Of a DNA stretch of 64,000 nt, positions 52,571 to 62,140 are shown in pieces. The position numbers and the translations under genes were made by a program. The DNA comes from Phycobacter azelaicus (GTDB taxonomy: Bacteria > Pseudomonadota > Alphaproteobacteria > Rhodobacterales > Rhodobacteraceae). The notes beneath the pieces are model-generated. The model was given only the letters and a program-made list of their open reading frames with translations. It was not told the origin of the DNA and searched no databases. Position 1 is the stretch's first letter; each line of letters starts with the position of its first letter. The DNA lies in assembly GCF_014884385.1 (NCBI RefSeq), contig NZ_WKFH01000003.1:2388001-2452000 (forward strand), written 5' to 3'.

Positions 52571-53134
52571 ATGCCCAAGATCAACGGTAACGAAATCCGC
52601 CCTGGCAATGTTCTGGAGCATAATGGCGGTCTGTGGGCCGCTGTGAAGGTCGATCACGTGAAACCCGGCAAGGGCGGCGCCTTTGCTCAGGTCGAAATGC
52701 GCAACCTGCGTAACGGCTCCAAGTTGAACGAACGCTTCCGCAGCGCTGACAAGGTCGAACGCGTGCGCCTGGAGCAGAAGGACCAGCAGTTCCTTTATGA
52801 AAGCGACGGCATGCTGGTCTTCATGGATACGGAAACCTACGAGCAGATCGAACTGCCTGCGGATCTGCTGGGCGATCGCCGTCCCTTCCTGCAGGACGGC
52901 ATGACCATCGTCGTCGAGTTCTACGAAGCCGAGGCCTTGAATGCGACGCTGCCGCAAAAAGTCACCTGCAAGATCGTCGAGACCGAGCCGGTGGTCAAAG
53001 GCCAGACGGCTGCAAACTCCTTCAAGCCGGCCATTCTGGACAACGGGGTCAAGGTCATGGTGCCGCCCTTCGTTGGTCAGGACGAGATGATCGTGGTGAA
53101 CACCGAAACCATGGAATACTCCGAACGCGCCTGA
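52571..53134 (+). CDS. efp: Elongation factor P
   Basis: It rescues ribosomes stalled on polyproline sequences. The 187 residues have the three OB-like domains; the loop KPGKGGAF carries Lys34, the position modified by beta-lysylation in other bacteria, though the modifying enzymes are not in the window. The C-terminal domain includes [11 protein letters not shown] at the end. Ribosome binding site gaggg. A perfect-stem terminator follows at 53161. Confidence 0.97.
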   Translation: MPKINGNEIRPGNVLEHNGGLWAAVKVDHVKPGKGGAFAQVEMRNLRNGSKLNERFRSADKVERVRLEQKDQQFLYESDGMLVFMDTETYEQIELPADLLGDRRPFLQDGMTIVVEFYEAEALNATLPQKVTCKIVETEPVVKGQTAANSFKPAILDNGVKVMVPPFVGQDEMIVVNTETMEYSERA

Positions 53135-53160
53135 TACGCGAGCGTCGGCCCGTCCCAGCT

Positions 53161-53187
53161 CCCCGTGCGAGCCTCGCGCGGGGTTTT
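53161..53187 (+). terminator. Rho-independent terminator of efp
   Basis: ccccgtgcga (53161-53170) and tcgcgcgggg (53174-53183) form a 10-bp stem with one G-U pair around gcc, followed by tttt. It separates efp from the convergent gene at 53193. Confidence 0.88.
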
Positions 53188-53192
53188 CATGT

Positions 53193-53726
53193 TCAGTCGA
53201 GCGACAGGCTGTATCCGCAGCTGTCCATCATCTTTCCATATGCCGCCGTGAACCCGGCAAGGGACGCAGTGTAAAGCGTACGTCCACCGGTTCGGATCTC
53301 CATAACGCTGCCGCGTTTCATGGCCTGCAGTGTTGGCAGATTGTCGGCAAGGTTAAGCGCGGCATATGCCTCGAACAACCCTTCTTCGGTGAGCCAGGAC
53401 TGTGCGGTTGTAGAAAAGACCGCGCCAGTGTCGATGACGAAGCGTACCGGTTGCCCGTCCTGCATCAGGGTTGGAAAATGGCGTGGCGCCCGTTCGGTGA
53501 TGCTTGGGTAAGGATAGAAATCCGGCGGCCCCGCATCGCCATTTGACATCTCGATGCTGATCACAGGATCTCCATCGCCGCCGGTCCGAGCACTGCAGGT
53601 GCGCCGCAGGTCCTCTCCGGTGTCGACTTCTTCGACCCAGACCCGCCAATCCTTGTATTCCCAATAGTATTGCGCTGCGGTCGGCAGAGGCAGGCAGGCA
53701 AGGACAAAAGCAAACAGGGCACGCAT
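53193..53726 (-). CDS. Exported protein, possibly IalB-like, 177 aa
   Basis: ATG 53726 opens with a signal peptide (LFAFVLACLPLPTAA-Q). The mature part is acidic, with a W-x-V-W-V-E start, cysteines at about residue 48 (RTCSART) and near the C-terminus (MMDSCGYS) that may pair, and SLAGFTAAYGKM before the last cysteine. That end recalls invasion-associated locus B proteins, but the resemblance is short, so the call is tentative. It is convergent with efp. Confidence 0.6.
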   Translation of the reverse strand: MRALFAFVLACLPLPTAAQYYWEYKDWRVWVEEVDTGEDLRRTCSARTGGDGDPVISIEMSNGDAGPPDFYPYPSITERAPRHFPTLMQDGQPVRFVIDTGAVFSTTAQSWLTEEGLFEAYAALNLADNLPTLQAMKRGSVMEIRTGGRTLYTASLAGFTAAYGKMMDSCGYSLSLD

Positions 53727-53866
53727 CGGGCTTCCTTTCATGGTGCAGTCGCGCGGCTCACGCGTGTTCCAGCAGGTTTATCTCGAGCAGGTTAAGGTCT
53801 GATTGTCCGCTTCGAGCCTAAACGCGGCGTGCAAGGTCGGTCGAGTGAAAGCTGCGCGCGGCTCGA

Positions 53867-54607
53867 CTAGCCGTCCCAGCCTATTTTTGCATCTGCGGCG
53901 TGCAGGGTTTTACCCTTGGCGCGATCATATCGCAGATAGGCAATTGCACGGTCATCTTGCTGTGAGAAAAGGGTGCCGACGCTCTTGCCGTCTGCCGTGA
54001 TCTCGGTGCCGACCGGGGCTGAGCCTTCGATAGAAACCAACTGCAGCCCCTTGCGCAGCTCCGTCTTGTGTTTCATGCGCGCAGTTACCTCCTGACCCAC
54101 GTAGCAGCCTTTTCGGAAATCGACGCCATTAAGCGCCTCGAAACCTGCTTCAAGGATGTAGCTGTCGGGGGTCAACTCGATACCGCTTTCGGGGATGCAA
54201 TGGGCGATGCGCAAAGCCTCCCAATCGCTGCCATCATCGCCGCCTTCTTCACCATAAAGTCGCCAGCCCATGTTAGGGTGGCGGGGGTCGGTGAAAGCGC
54301 CTTGCGGGGCCTCGCCAGTGCCCCGCCGCACCTGAATGTCGGTTTTCTCAATCTGTACATCGGCGCGGAGGCGATACATGCTCAGCCGTTTCAAAAGGCC
54401 ATCCGCAAGGTCTGCCGCCACATCAATCAGGATATCTTCCCCTTCAGGAATCAGAAAGAAATCCGCTAGGTATTTTCCCTGTGGCGTTAGAAGCGCGGCA
54501 TAGACCAGGCCGCCCTGATCCAGCTTTTGCACATCGTTGGTGACCAGACCCTGCAGAAAATCACGGGCATCCGGGCCGGTCAGGGATAGAATTGTGCGGG
54601 CGCTCAT
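53867..54607 (-). CDS. ygfZ: Folate-binding protein YgfZ-like (iron-sulfur maintenance)
   Basis: YgfZ/Iba57 proteins bind tetrahydrofolate and support assembly of certain iron-sulfur clusters. The 246 residues start at 54607 (aaaggag upstream) and contain FLQGLVTNDV in the N-terminal GcvT-like domain and the signature KGCYVGQEVTARM with its conserved cysteine at about residue 173. The length is shorter than the E. coli protein but usual for the alphaproteobacterial form. Confidence 0.92.
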   Translation of the reverse strand: MSARTILSLTGPDARDFLQGLVTNDVQKLDQGGLVYAALLTPQGKYLADFFLIPEGEDILIDVAADLADGLLKRLSMYRLRADVQIEKTDIQVRRGTGEAPQGAFTDPRHPNMGWRLYGEEGGDDGSDWEALRIAHCIPESGIELTPDSYILEAGFEALNGVDFRKGCYVGQEVTARMKHKTELRKGLQLVSIEGSAPVGTEITADGKSVGTLFSQQDDRAIAYLRYDRAKGKTLHAADAKIGWDG

Positions 54608-54733
54608 GTCTGTTCTCCTTTGGTGCGGCAGGCATGCGATTGGACGTATTCTTGACCACGAGAGCCATATAGGCCTGCCCGTGATATAGGCCGGTGATAT
54701 AGGAATGTCTGCCAAGTTGAACAGGAATTTGCC

Positions 54734-55435
54734 ATGCCCGCTCCGATCAGCGTCGTGATCCCGACAGTTAACAGCGCTTACGAGTTGCCGGGCTGCCTTG
54801 AGGCGCTCATGGAAGGTCTGTCCGCAGGGCTGATCCGCGAGTTGATCGTAACCGACGGCGGATCAGCAGACCAGACCTGTCTCATCGCCGACGAAGCCGG
54901 AGCAGAGGTGGTGAGCGGCGCACCCTCGCGCGGCGGCCAGTTGCAGCGAGGATGCAAGGCCGCTCGGGGAGAGTGGCTGCTCATCCTGCATGCAGACACC
55001 CGCTTGTCGCAGGGTTGGAGCGAGGTTGTGGAGACCCACATCGAGGCGGGGCGGGGCAGGCCTGCCCATTTCCGTCTAGCGTTTCGCGCTGCGGGGGCAG
55101 GGGCCCTGTGGGTCGCCGGGTGGGCCAACATGAGGTCACGTCTGTTCGGGCTGCCGTACGGAGATCAGGGCCTTTTGATCCGCCGCTCTGACTATGAGGC
55201 GGCGGGCGGTTATCCCGACCAGCCGCTGATGGAGGATGTCGCCTTGGTGCGGCGCCTGAAGGGGCTTGTGGCGCTATCTGCCTTGGCGAATACCTCGGCC
55301 AACCGGTACCTGCGTCAGGGCTGGCTGCGCCGCGGCGCAGCCAATCTGTTCATCCTGGCAAGATACGCCTGTGGAACCAGTCCTGAAAAACTGGCGAAGG
55401 CCTACCGGAAGGCGCCTAGCCCAAAAGACGGCTGA
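54734..55435 (+). CDS. Family 2 glycosyltransferase (TIGR04283-type)
   Basis: A 233-residue GT-A fold enzyme with ISVVIPTVN at the N-terminus, IVTDGGSADQT for the nucleotide-sugar site and LHADTRL as the DxD-like metal motif at about residue 84. The order and size match the rSAM/selenodomain-associated transferase 2 family. Its usual partner (transferase 1) is not next to it. The acceptor is unknown. The last 20 nt overlap the convergent ABC transporter gene. Confidence 0.85.
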   Translation: MPAPISVVIPTVNSAYELPGCLEALMEGLSAGLIRELIVTDGGSADQTCLIADEAGAEVVSGAPSRGGQLQRGCKAARGEWLLILHADTRLSQGWSEVVETHIEAGRGRPAHFRLAFRAAGAGALWVAGWANMRSRLFGLPYGDQGLLIRRSDYEAAGGYPDQPLMEDVALVRRLKGLVALSALANTSANRYLRQGWLRRGAANLFILARYACGTSPEKLAKAYRKAPSPKDG

Positions 55436-57272
55436 GGAGACGCCGCAGGGCTCCTTTTCGCTCCTGCTCGGTCGCATTCTGTGCGGGCAACTGAGCTTCC
55501 ACCCCTTCACGGTCCACAAGGGTTTTGCCCTCCTTGAACTGCAAGCGGTAGAGATCTGCATAGATGCCGCCGCGCTCCAACAGCTCTTCATGGGTGCCCT
55601 GATCCATGACCTCACCCCGTTCCATAACGACGATCTTGTCCGCGTTGCGAATGGTGGACAGGCGGTGCGCGATCACAAGGGTGGTCCGCCCGCCGGACAA
55701 GCGGTCTAGCGCCTGCTGGACGACTTTTTCGGATTGTGCATCCAACGCCGAGGTTGCCTCATCCAGCAACAGGATGGGGGTATCCCGCAACAGCGCACGG
55801 GCAATGACAACCCGCTGGCGCTGACCGCCTGACAGGGCCGATCCGCGCGGGCCAACCAATGTGTCCAGACCGTCGGCCAGTTTGGGCAGGAAGTCGGAGA
55901 CATGGGCGGCGTCCAGCACCTCTTTCAGGCGCTCTTCGCTGACATCGGTACGGCCCAGAAGGATATTTTCGCGCAGGGTCTCGTCAAACAGCAGCGCCTC
56001 TTGCGAGACTACAGAAAACAGGCCCCGCAAGTCTTCGAAGGCAAGATCAGCCACAGCGGCCCCGCCGATGGTGATTTGGCCTGACTGCGGGTCGACAAGA
56101 CGGGTGAGCAAGTTAAAAATCGTCGACTTGCCAGCGCCCGATGCACCGACCAGTGCTGTGGTCTTGCCCGCTTCGGCGACCAAGGACAGGTCTTTGAGGA
56201 TCTGCGCTTCACCGTAGTTCAAGCTGACATGGTCCAGGCGCACCTCGGGAAGGCCTTTGGGCGGAGTCTCCGGCGTGGCAGGGGGCAGCAGCTTGATCGG
56301 CGTATCCATCAGCTCCTTGATACGCTCCATCGATGCAGCAGCGCTTTGCCAGATCCCGCTGATAGCGGCAAGGCGGCGCATCGGATCAAAGGCAAGGCCG
56401 ATGGCGGTAAAGAAGCTCATGAACTCGCCTACGGTCTTTTCGCCAGTGATGATCTCCTGACCGCCATAAAGAACAACGCCCATCACGCCGAGTCCGGCCA
56501 TGACATCGATCATACCGGTGATCGAGGCGGTGCCGAAAGACGCACGCACTTCGGAGCGCACAAACTGATCCATGTGCGAGCCGAAGCGATCAGCCTGATA
56601 GCGCTCAAGGCTGTTGAGTTTGATCGGTACGATGCCGTGAAAGATCTCATCTAGACGCGTGGCCAGTGTGGCGCCCAGATCGCGTGCCGCAGCGGCCTTT
56701 TTGCGGACATAGCGTTGCAGCGCTGAGATCGGCAACAGCAGGAGCGGCAGGCCGATCAGCATGATGATCGTCCAGCGCCAGTCAACGCTGATGGCGACGC
56801 CAAGGACGGCGATCATCTGGGCCATGTCGCGCCCGGCTCCGGTGACAACCGCTTGCCAGACCATGCTGATTGCGCCCACATCACTTTGTACGCGTTGGAT
56901 CAGAAAGCCGGGCGGATGCACCTGGTGAAAGGCCGGGTCCTGCCGGATCAGATGCGCCAGCATGTCCTTGCGCATATGCGCAGCAGAGGTTTGTGAGATC
57001 TTCGACAGGATCACTTTTTGGCAGACACTGGTGATCCCGCGGACGGTGAAGATGATCAGAAAGGCAAGGCTGACCCAGAACAATGCATCGCTATTTCCGG
57101 CCACAAACACCAGATCGAACATAGGCTGCATCATGTAGCTCAGCGCGCCTACCGTGCCGCCTTCGAGCAGCATGAAGATGACGGCGATGCCCAAAAGGCC
57201 CATGTAGTGGCGCAGATAGCCGCGCCACAGCCAGACAATCAACTCACGCGAGGAGGTGTGTTCTTTCTTCAT
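55416..57272 (-). CDS. ABC transporter, ATP-binding/permease (MsbA-like exporter)
   Basis: A 618-residue half-transporter. Six transmembrane helices lie in the first 330 residues; the ATP-binding domain has Walker A GASGAGKST (about residue 390), signature LSGGQRQR and Walker B ILLLDEATSALD. This is the MsbA/lipid A or multidrug exporter layout; the substrate is not evident. The gene overlaps the glycosyltransferase tail-to-tail by 20 nt. Confidence 0.94.
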   Translation of the reverse strand: MKKEHTSSRELIVWLWRGYLRHYMGLLGIAVIFMLLEGGTVGALSYMMQPMFDLVFVAGNSDALFWVSLAFLIIFTVRGITSVCQKVILSKISQTSAAHMRKDMLAHLIRQDPAFHQVHPPGFLIQRVQSDVGAISMVWQAVVTGAGRDMAQMIAVLGVAISVDWRWTIIMLIGLPLLLLPISALQRYVRKKAAAARDLGATLATRLDEIFHGIVPIKLNSLERYQADRFGSHMDQFVRSEVRASFGTASITGMIDVMAGLGVMGVVLYGGQEIITGEKTVGEFMSFFTAIGLAFDPMRRLAAISGIWQSAAASMERIKELMDTPIKLLPPATPETPPKGLPEVRLDHVSLNYGEAQILKDLSLVAEAGKTTALVGASGAGKSTIFNLLTRLVDPQSGQITIGGAAVADLAFEDLRGLFSVVSQEALLFDETLRENILLGRTDVSEERLKEVLDAAHVSDFLPKLADGLDTLVGPRGSALSGGQRQRVVIARALLRDTPILLLDEATSALDAQSEKVVQQALDRLSGGRTTLVIAHRLSTIRNADKIVVMERGEVMDQGTHEELLERGGIYADLYRLQFKEGKTLVDREGVEAQLPAQNATEQERKGALRRLLSRLLG

Positions 57273-57422
57273 GCAGGGAGTTTCCGGCTATAGTGACTGC
57301 TGGGTGTTTGCGAACCGGATTCGATTTCCGGAATTGACCTTCCATAACCGAATTGTAGGGTGACAGCAATTTTGAGAGGAGGCCGACCGTCATGCGGCCT
57401 CGATTTGCAAGGATACCACGAC

Positions 57423-58658
57423 ATGAGCGGCACTGACCTTTCCAAGGGCACTCTGGCTGGGGGGCGACCCTATTTGGCGATCCCTGGCCCTTCGGTGATA
57501 CCGGATCGCGTTCTGCAGGCGATGCACCGCCCGTCGCCGAATATCTACGCAGGTGAACTGGTAGAAATGACCGCGACACTGATCCCGGATTTGCGCAAAG
57601 TGGCACGCACGGCCCATCACGCGGCGATCTATATATCGAACGGCCACGGCGCCTGGGAGGCGGCTCTGTCGAATACGTTGGCGCCGGGCGACAAGGTGTT
57701 GGTGCCCTCATCCGGGCGCTTTGCCATCGGTTGGTCGGAAATGGCCGAGGGGCTGGGCCTCGAAGTTGAGGTCATTGACTTTGGCAACCATGCCCCTTGG
57801 GACTTGCCGCGGATTGCAGAGCGCCTGAAAGCGGACGATGGCCACCAGATCAAGGCAGTGCTGGCAGTGCATGTGGATACCTCCAGCTCGATCCGCAATG
57901 ATGTGCCCGGACTGCGTGCTGCCCTTGATGAGGTTGATCATCCGGCCCTCTTGATGGCGGATTGCATCGCGTCCCTTGGCTGTGACCGGTTTGAGATGGA
58001 CGAATGGGGTGTCGATGTCATGGTGACGGGCAGCCAGAAGGGCCTGATGGTGCCGGCGGGCGTGTCATTTGTATTCTTCAACAACAAGGCGGCAGAGGTG
58101 CGGGCCGCCATGCCGCGGGTCAGCCGCTACTGGGACTGGATACCGCGGGCTAACCCGCAGGAGTTCTACCAGTACTTCGGGGGCACCGCGCCAACGCACC
58201 ATCTCTACGGGCTGAGGGCTTCGCTGGACATGATCCATGAGGAAGGCGTTGAAAACGTCTGGGCCCGCCATGAACGCCTGGCTCGTGCGATCTGGGCCGC
58301 GTGCGAGGCCTGGGGGCAGGAGGGCCCGCTTGAGATGAACGTCACCGACGCGTCCTTGCGTTCGCATGCCGTGACGGCGCTGCGGCTTGGTGGCTCGCGC
58401 GCCACTGAGCTGCGTACGTGGCTGGAACAGACCCTTGGGCTGACGCTCGGGATTGGCCTTGGCATGGCGCCGCCAAACAGCCCCGAATGGCACGGGTTCT
58501 TTCGTCTCGGTCACATGGGACATCTGAGTGGCCACATGGTTATGGGCATGCTGGGGAGTATCGAGGCAGGCCTTGGCGCGCTTGAGATCCCGCACGGGGC
58601 CGGTGCACTGGATGCAGCCGCAGCCGTGATCGCAGAGGCGGGTACGCCTGCGGCCTGA
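57423..58658 (+). CDS. Class V aminotransferase (serine/alanine-glyoxylate type)
   Basis: A PLP enzyme of 411 residues. The start at 57423 (MSGTDLS) follows aagga; the preceding frame is not family-like. It begins the fold with AIPGPSVIPDRVL, has SNGHGAWEAAL for cofactor phosphate, HVDTSSSIRND and the Schiff-base lysine in TGSQKGLMVPAG at about residue 207. These mark the serine-glyoxylate / alanine-glyoxylate aminotransferase group, which interconverts amino and keto acids in C1/C2 metabolism. Which amine donor is used is not fixed. Confidence 0.9.
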   Translation: MSGTDLSKGTLAGGRPYLAIPGPSVIPDRVLQAMHRPSPNIYAGELVEMTATLIPDLRKVARTAHHAAIYISNGHGAWEAALSNTLAPGDKVLVPSSGRFAIGWSEMAEGLGLEVEVIDFGNHAPWDLPRIAERLKADDGHQIKAVLAVHVDTSSSIRNDVPGLRAALDEVDHPALLMADCIASLGCDRFEMDEWGVDVMVTGSQKGLMVPAGVSFVFFNNKAAEVRAAMPRVSRYWDWIPRANPQEFYQYFGGTAPTHHLYGLRASLDMIHEEGVENVWARHERLARAIWAACEAWGQEGPLEMNVTDASLRSHAVTALRLGGSRATELRTWLEQTLGLTLGIGLGMAPPNSPEWHGFFRLGHMGHLSGHMVMGMLGSIEAGLGALEIPHGAGALDAAAAVIAEAGTPAA

Positions 58659-58670
58659 CCGGAGAGGGGA

Positions 58671-58889
58671 TCAGGCTTGGCGTTGTCCGAGCTTGATCTC
58701 AAGCCGTGTGATCATGTGGTTGATGAACAGCGCCAGTAGCAGCACCGGCACCATTCCATAAAGAACCCAGATGGCAAAGAAGACCCACATCAGGTTGATG
58801 CCGATGAAGCTTAAGGTCGCTTCCAACAGGTCTGGCGCTTTCTTCCGCTCCTCGGAAGGGTCGTCGTGGTAGTCCTTGAACTTTCGCAT
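58671..58889 (-). CDS. Small membrane protein, 72 aa
   Basis: ATG 58889 is preceded by gaggag on the minus strand. A charged N-terminus (DPSEERKKAPDLLE) is followed by one or two hydrophobic helices (FIGINLMWVFFAIWVLYGMVPVLLLALFI) and a short basic tail. It lies next to and on the same strand as hisC, but no functional tie is visible. Family unrecognised. Confidence 0.75.
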   Translation of the reverse strand: MRKFKDYHDDPSEERKKAPDLLEATLSFIGINLMWVFFAIWVLYGMVPVLLLALFINHMITRLEIKLGQRQA

Positions 58890-58972
58890 GGCGCAGCTCC
58901 TCGGTCGTTATGGGAGCGAGGTTAAGCAAAAGCGGTGAATTTCAGGTAAAACGCCCGGTTAGACTTCGCGGC

Positions 58973-60082
58973 CTAGCCGCCCTGCGTCCGCTCCAGTGCG
59001 ATGGGCAGCGCTTTGGCAAAGGCGTCCAGGTCCTCCGGGCGGCCACAGCTGACGCGAATGCAGCGGTTCTGCGGGGGCGCAAACGGCATGCGCACGAAGA
59101 CGCCCTGATCCACAAGCCCGTCCAGCACCGCCTTGGCAAAGACACCATCCCGCCCGCAGTCGATGGCGACGAAGTTGGTGGCCGAAGGGAGGGGCTGAAG
59201 GCCATTCTCCGTGGCGATTTCGGCGATACGGGCTCGCGCTGTGACAATCTCAGCCTGGATATGAGCCAGCCACTGTTGATCCAGCAGGGCCGCCAGGGCC
59301 CCTGCCTGCGCTGCGCGGTTCATACCAAAGTGGTTGCGCACCTTGTTGAAGGCAGAAATTAGCTCTGCTTCGGCCATTGCATAGCCCACGCGGGCGCCCG
59401 CCATGCCATAGGCTTTGGAAAACGTGCGCATGCGGATAACGCGGGTGTCGTTGATGTTCACCGGAGCGGCGGTGCCTTCCGGGGCGCATTCCACATAGGC
59501 CTCGTCAAGCAAGAGCAGGCAACCCTCCGGCAGGTGATCCAGAGCGGCAACGATATCGGCGCCTTTGTGCCAGCTTCCCATCGGATTGTCCGGGTTGGCA
59601 AGGTACACGAGCTTCGCGCCCACCTCGGTGGCTTTGGCAAATAGCGCTGCCGGGTCTTCGTGGTCGTCCTTATAGGGCACTGTATGGAGCGTGCCGCCAA
59701 ATCCCGCCACGTGATAGTTGAAGGTCGGATAGGCGCCCAGCGATGTTACAACATGATCGCCAGTCGTGATCAGAAGACGCACAAGATACCCCAGCAGTCC
59801 GTCAATCCCTTCGCCCACTATGATGTTTTCGGGCGCGATCCCGTGATGGTCGGCCAGCGCCATGCGCAGATCGTGGCTTTGGGCGTCGCCATACTTCCAG
59901 ATCTCTCCTGCCTCGGCCTGCATCGCCGCAATGGCCTTTGGAGAGGGACCAAAGACGCTTTCATTGGCGCCAAGGCGCGCAATGAACGGCGCGCCGCGTT
60001 CGCGTTCCTGCGTTTCGGGTCCTACGAAAGGCACGGTTGCGGGTAAAGACTGAGCAAGCGGGGTGTAGCGAGGTGTGGTCAT
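58973..60082 (-). CDS. hisC: Histidinol-phosphate aminotransferase family protein
   Basis: A class I PLP aminotransferase of 369 residues. It contains LGANESVFGPSPKA at the N-terminus, YLANPDNPMGSW, LLDEAYVECAP and the PLP lysine in RTFSKAYGMAGARVGYA at about residue 226. These features match histidinol-phosphate aminotransferase and its close relatives (some act on aromatic acids). The start at 60082 was chosen over one at 60118 because the extra residues are basic and not family-like. Confidence 0.88.
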   Translation of the reverse strand: MTTPRYTPLAQSLPATVPFVGPETQERERGAPFIARLGANESVFGPSPKAIAAMQAEAGEIWKYGDAQSHDLRMALADHHGIAPENIIVGEGIDGLLGYLVRLLITTGDHVVTSLGAYPTFNYHVAGFGGTLHTVPYKDDHEDPAALFAKATEVGAKLVYLANPDNPMGSWHKGADIVAALDHLPEGCLLLLDEAYVECAPEGTAAPVNINDTRVIRMRTFSKAYGMAGARVGYAMAEAELISAFNKVRNHFGMNRAAQAGALAALLDQQWLAHIQAEIVTARARIAEIATENGLQPLPSATNFVAIDCGRDGVFAKAVLDGLVDQGVFVRMPFAPPQNRCIRVSCGRPEDLDAFAKALPIALERTQGG

Positions 60083-60188
60083 GACAGGCAGATAGCGTGA
60101 AGCGCCCCTCGTCATCAAGGGGGCTGGTAGGGCTTGCAGGGAGGCCGTGCCCCGCGCAAACTGGCGCTGATTTTAGGGAGTTTCATCA

Positions 60189-61271
60189 ATGCGAATTGTT
60201 TTATCGGTGCTGGCAGTGGGGCTGGCCTATCTGTTGTTCTGGCCGGTGCCGGTGGATCCGGTATCCTATGATCCGCCGAAGGGGCCCGGGTTCACCGGGG
60301 ATTTCGAGGAAAACAACGCGCTGGAAGCCGCGCAAAAGGTGGTGCTTCCAGATGGTGCCATCGGCCCCGAGGATCTGGCGGTGATGCCGGATGGGGCGGT
60401 CTATACAACAGATTTGGCCGGAAACCTTTATCGGATCGACGGCGCGGCACCAGAACTTGTCGAGGCGCTGGGCGGGCGACCCTTGGGTCTGAAGGCAGGG
60501 CCGGATGGTGATCTGTACATCGCCGACAGTTTTCGCGGTATCCTGCGCTGGAGCGGGCCGGGGACGCTGGAAACCCTAGTGAGCGAAATCGACGGGACGC
60601 CTGTGGTCTATGCCAATCAGTTGGATGTTGCCCGTGATGGGACAATATATTTCTCCAACTCCTCGGACCGGTTCGATCCCGAAACCATGGGGGGCACAAA
60701 GCCCACATCGGTTCTGACCATATGGGAACAGTCCGATACCGGCTATGTTGCGCGCCGGACCCCGGATGGCAAAGTCGAGAAGATCGCGACCGGGTTCGTC
60801 TACACCAATGGCGTTGCCCTGTCCCCGGATGAGGATTTCCTGTTGATCAATGAAACAGGCCGCGCACGGGTGCATCGTCTGTGGCTCAAAGGGCCGCAGG
60901 CCGGCACGCAGGAGCTCTTTCTCGGAAATCTGCCGGGCTATCCCGATAATCTGGAGGCGCAGGGGGATGGCACCTTCTGGCTCGCCTTTGCAAGCCCGCG
61001 GGTGCCGTCCGAGGTGCTGATGCCCTATCCCTTCCTGCGCAAGGTGCTTTGGCGGCTTGGGCCAAAGGTGCGACCCGCGCCGATCCACCGCGGGATGGTC
61101 ATGCAGTTCGATGCGGATGGCACCATCCTGCGCACGCTGCAGGATCCGGCAGGAAGCATTGGTATCACAACGGGTGCGCGGATCGTGGGGGACCAGCTTT
61201 ATGTGATGACTTTGGATAGCGATGGGTTCGCCCGGATGCCGGTGGCGGAACTCCCTCCCATTCAGCGTTAA
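60189..61271 (+). CDS. Exported SMP-30/strictosidine synthase-like beta-propeller protein
   Basis: The 360 residues begin with a hydrophobic anchor or signal (VLSVLAVGLAYLLFWPV), then a six-bladed beta-propeller with the family motif ANQLDVARDGTIYFSNSS (about 140-160) and TGFVYTNGVALSPDEDFLLINE (about 200-220). Homologs include strictosidine synthase-like and adipocyte membrane proteins with lactonase or esterase activity. The actual substrate is unknown. Ribosome binding site agggag. Confidence 0.87.
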   Translation: MRIVLSVLAVGLAYLLFWPVPVDPVSYDPPKGPGFTGDFEENNALEAAQKVVLPDGAIGPEDLAVMPDGAVYTTDLAGNLYRIDGAAPELVEALGGRPLGLKAGPDGDLYIADSFRGILRWSGPGTLETLVSEIDGTPVVYANQLDVARDGTIYFSNSSDRFDPETMGGTKPTSVLTIWEQSDTGYVARRTPDGKVEKIATGFVYTNGVALSPDEDFLLINETGRARVHRLWLKGPQAGTQELFLGNLPGYPDNLEAQGDGTFWLAFASPRVPSEVLMPYPFLRKVLWRLGPKVRPAPIHRGMVMQFDADGTILRTLQDPAGSIGITTGARIVGDQLYVMTLDSDGFARMPVAELPPIQR

Positions 61272-61354
61272 GCGGATCTGCCCCGGCGTTAGTCTGGATC
61301 ACCGCTTCATTCCGGGGCAGTCTGCGGCAAACGGGACTTCAGGAGGGGCCGTAA

Positions 61355-62140
61355 ATGGCACGGGTATCTGTCGAATACAAAGACCACATCGCCCATGTGA
61401 CGCTGACACGCGCGGACAAGATGAACGCGCTGGACGACGAGATGATCAAGGCGATCATCGCTGCGGCCGAGGAGGTTGCCGCTTCCAAGGCGCGCGCTGT
61501 GGTGCTGACGGGAGAGGGAAAGGGGTTCTGCGCCGGACTTGACCTGATGAGCTTTGCCAAGATGGGGCAAATGGACCCCGAACAGTGGCTGATGGCGCGC
61601 AGCCATGGCGATGCAAACGAGGTTCAGGCTGTGGCCATGGCCTGGCGGCAGGTGCCTGTTCCGGTCATTGCGGCAGTAAACGGCGTCTGTTTCGGCGGCG
61701 GACTGCAGCTGGCGCTAGGCGCTGACATCCGTGTAGCTGCGCCGGACGCCCGCTTCTCGGTGATGGAGATGAAATGGGGCATTGTTCCTGACATGGGTGG
61801 CATGGCTTTGCTGCCGCGGCTTGTGCGCTCGGACATCCTGCGCCGACTGACCTATACGGCAGAGGTCTTCGAGGCACCGCAGGCACTGGACTGGGGTCTT
61901 CTGACCGAAGTGAGTGACGATCCCCTCGCTCGCGCCAAGGCTTTGGCCGCAGAGATCGCTGGCAAGAACCCAGAAGCGATCCGCGCGGCCAAACGACTCA
62001 TCGATGTCGCCGAAACGGCGGATCAGGCCACCGTTCTTAAGGAGGAAAGCCGCGAGCAGGTGGCTCTGATCGGTCGGCCCAACCAGATGGAAGCCATCGC
62101 TGCCCAAATGCAGAAACGCGCGCCTCAGTTCACGGACTGA
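61355..62140 (+). CDS. Enoyl-CoA hydratase/isomerase (crotonase) family protein
   Basis: A 261-residue crotonase fold. Oxyanion-hole segments are GKGFCAGLDL (about 52-62) and VCFGGGLQLALGADIRVA (about 110-128). The position of the usual catalytic Glu contains WGIVPDMGG, in which the acidic residue is Asp. It could be a hydratase, isomerase or hydrolase for an acyl-CoA. The ribosome binding site is aggagg. The stop overlaps the convergent gene by 11 nt. Confidence 0.93.
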   Translation: MARVSVEYKDHIAHVTLTRADKMNALDDEMIKAIIAAAEEVAASKARAVVLTGEGKGFCAGLDLMSFAKMGQMDPEQWLMARSHGDANEVQAVAMAWRQVPVPVIAAVNGVCFGGGLQLALGADIRVAAPDARFSVMEMKWGIVPDMGGMALLPRLVRSDILRRLTYTAEVFEAPQALDWGLLTEVSDDPLARAKALAAEIAGKNPEAIRAAKRLIDVAETADQATVLKEESREQVALIGRPNQMEAIAAQMQKRAPQFTD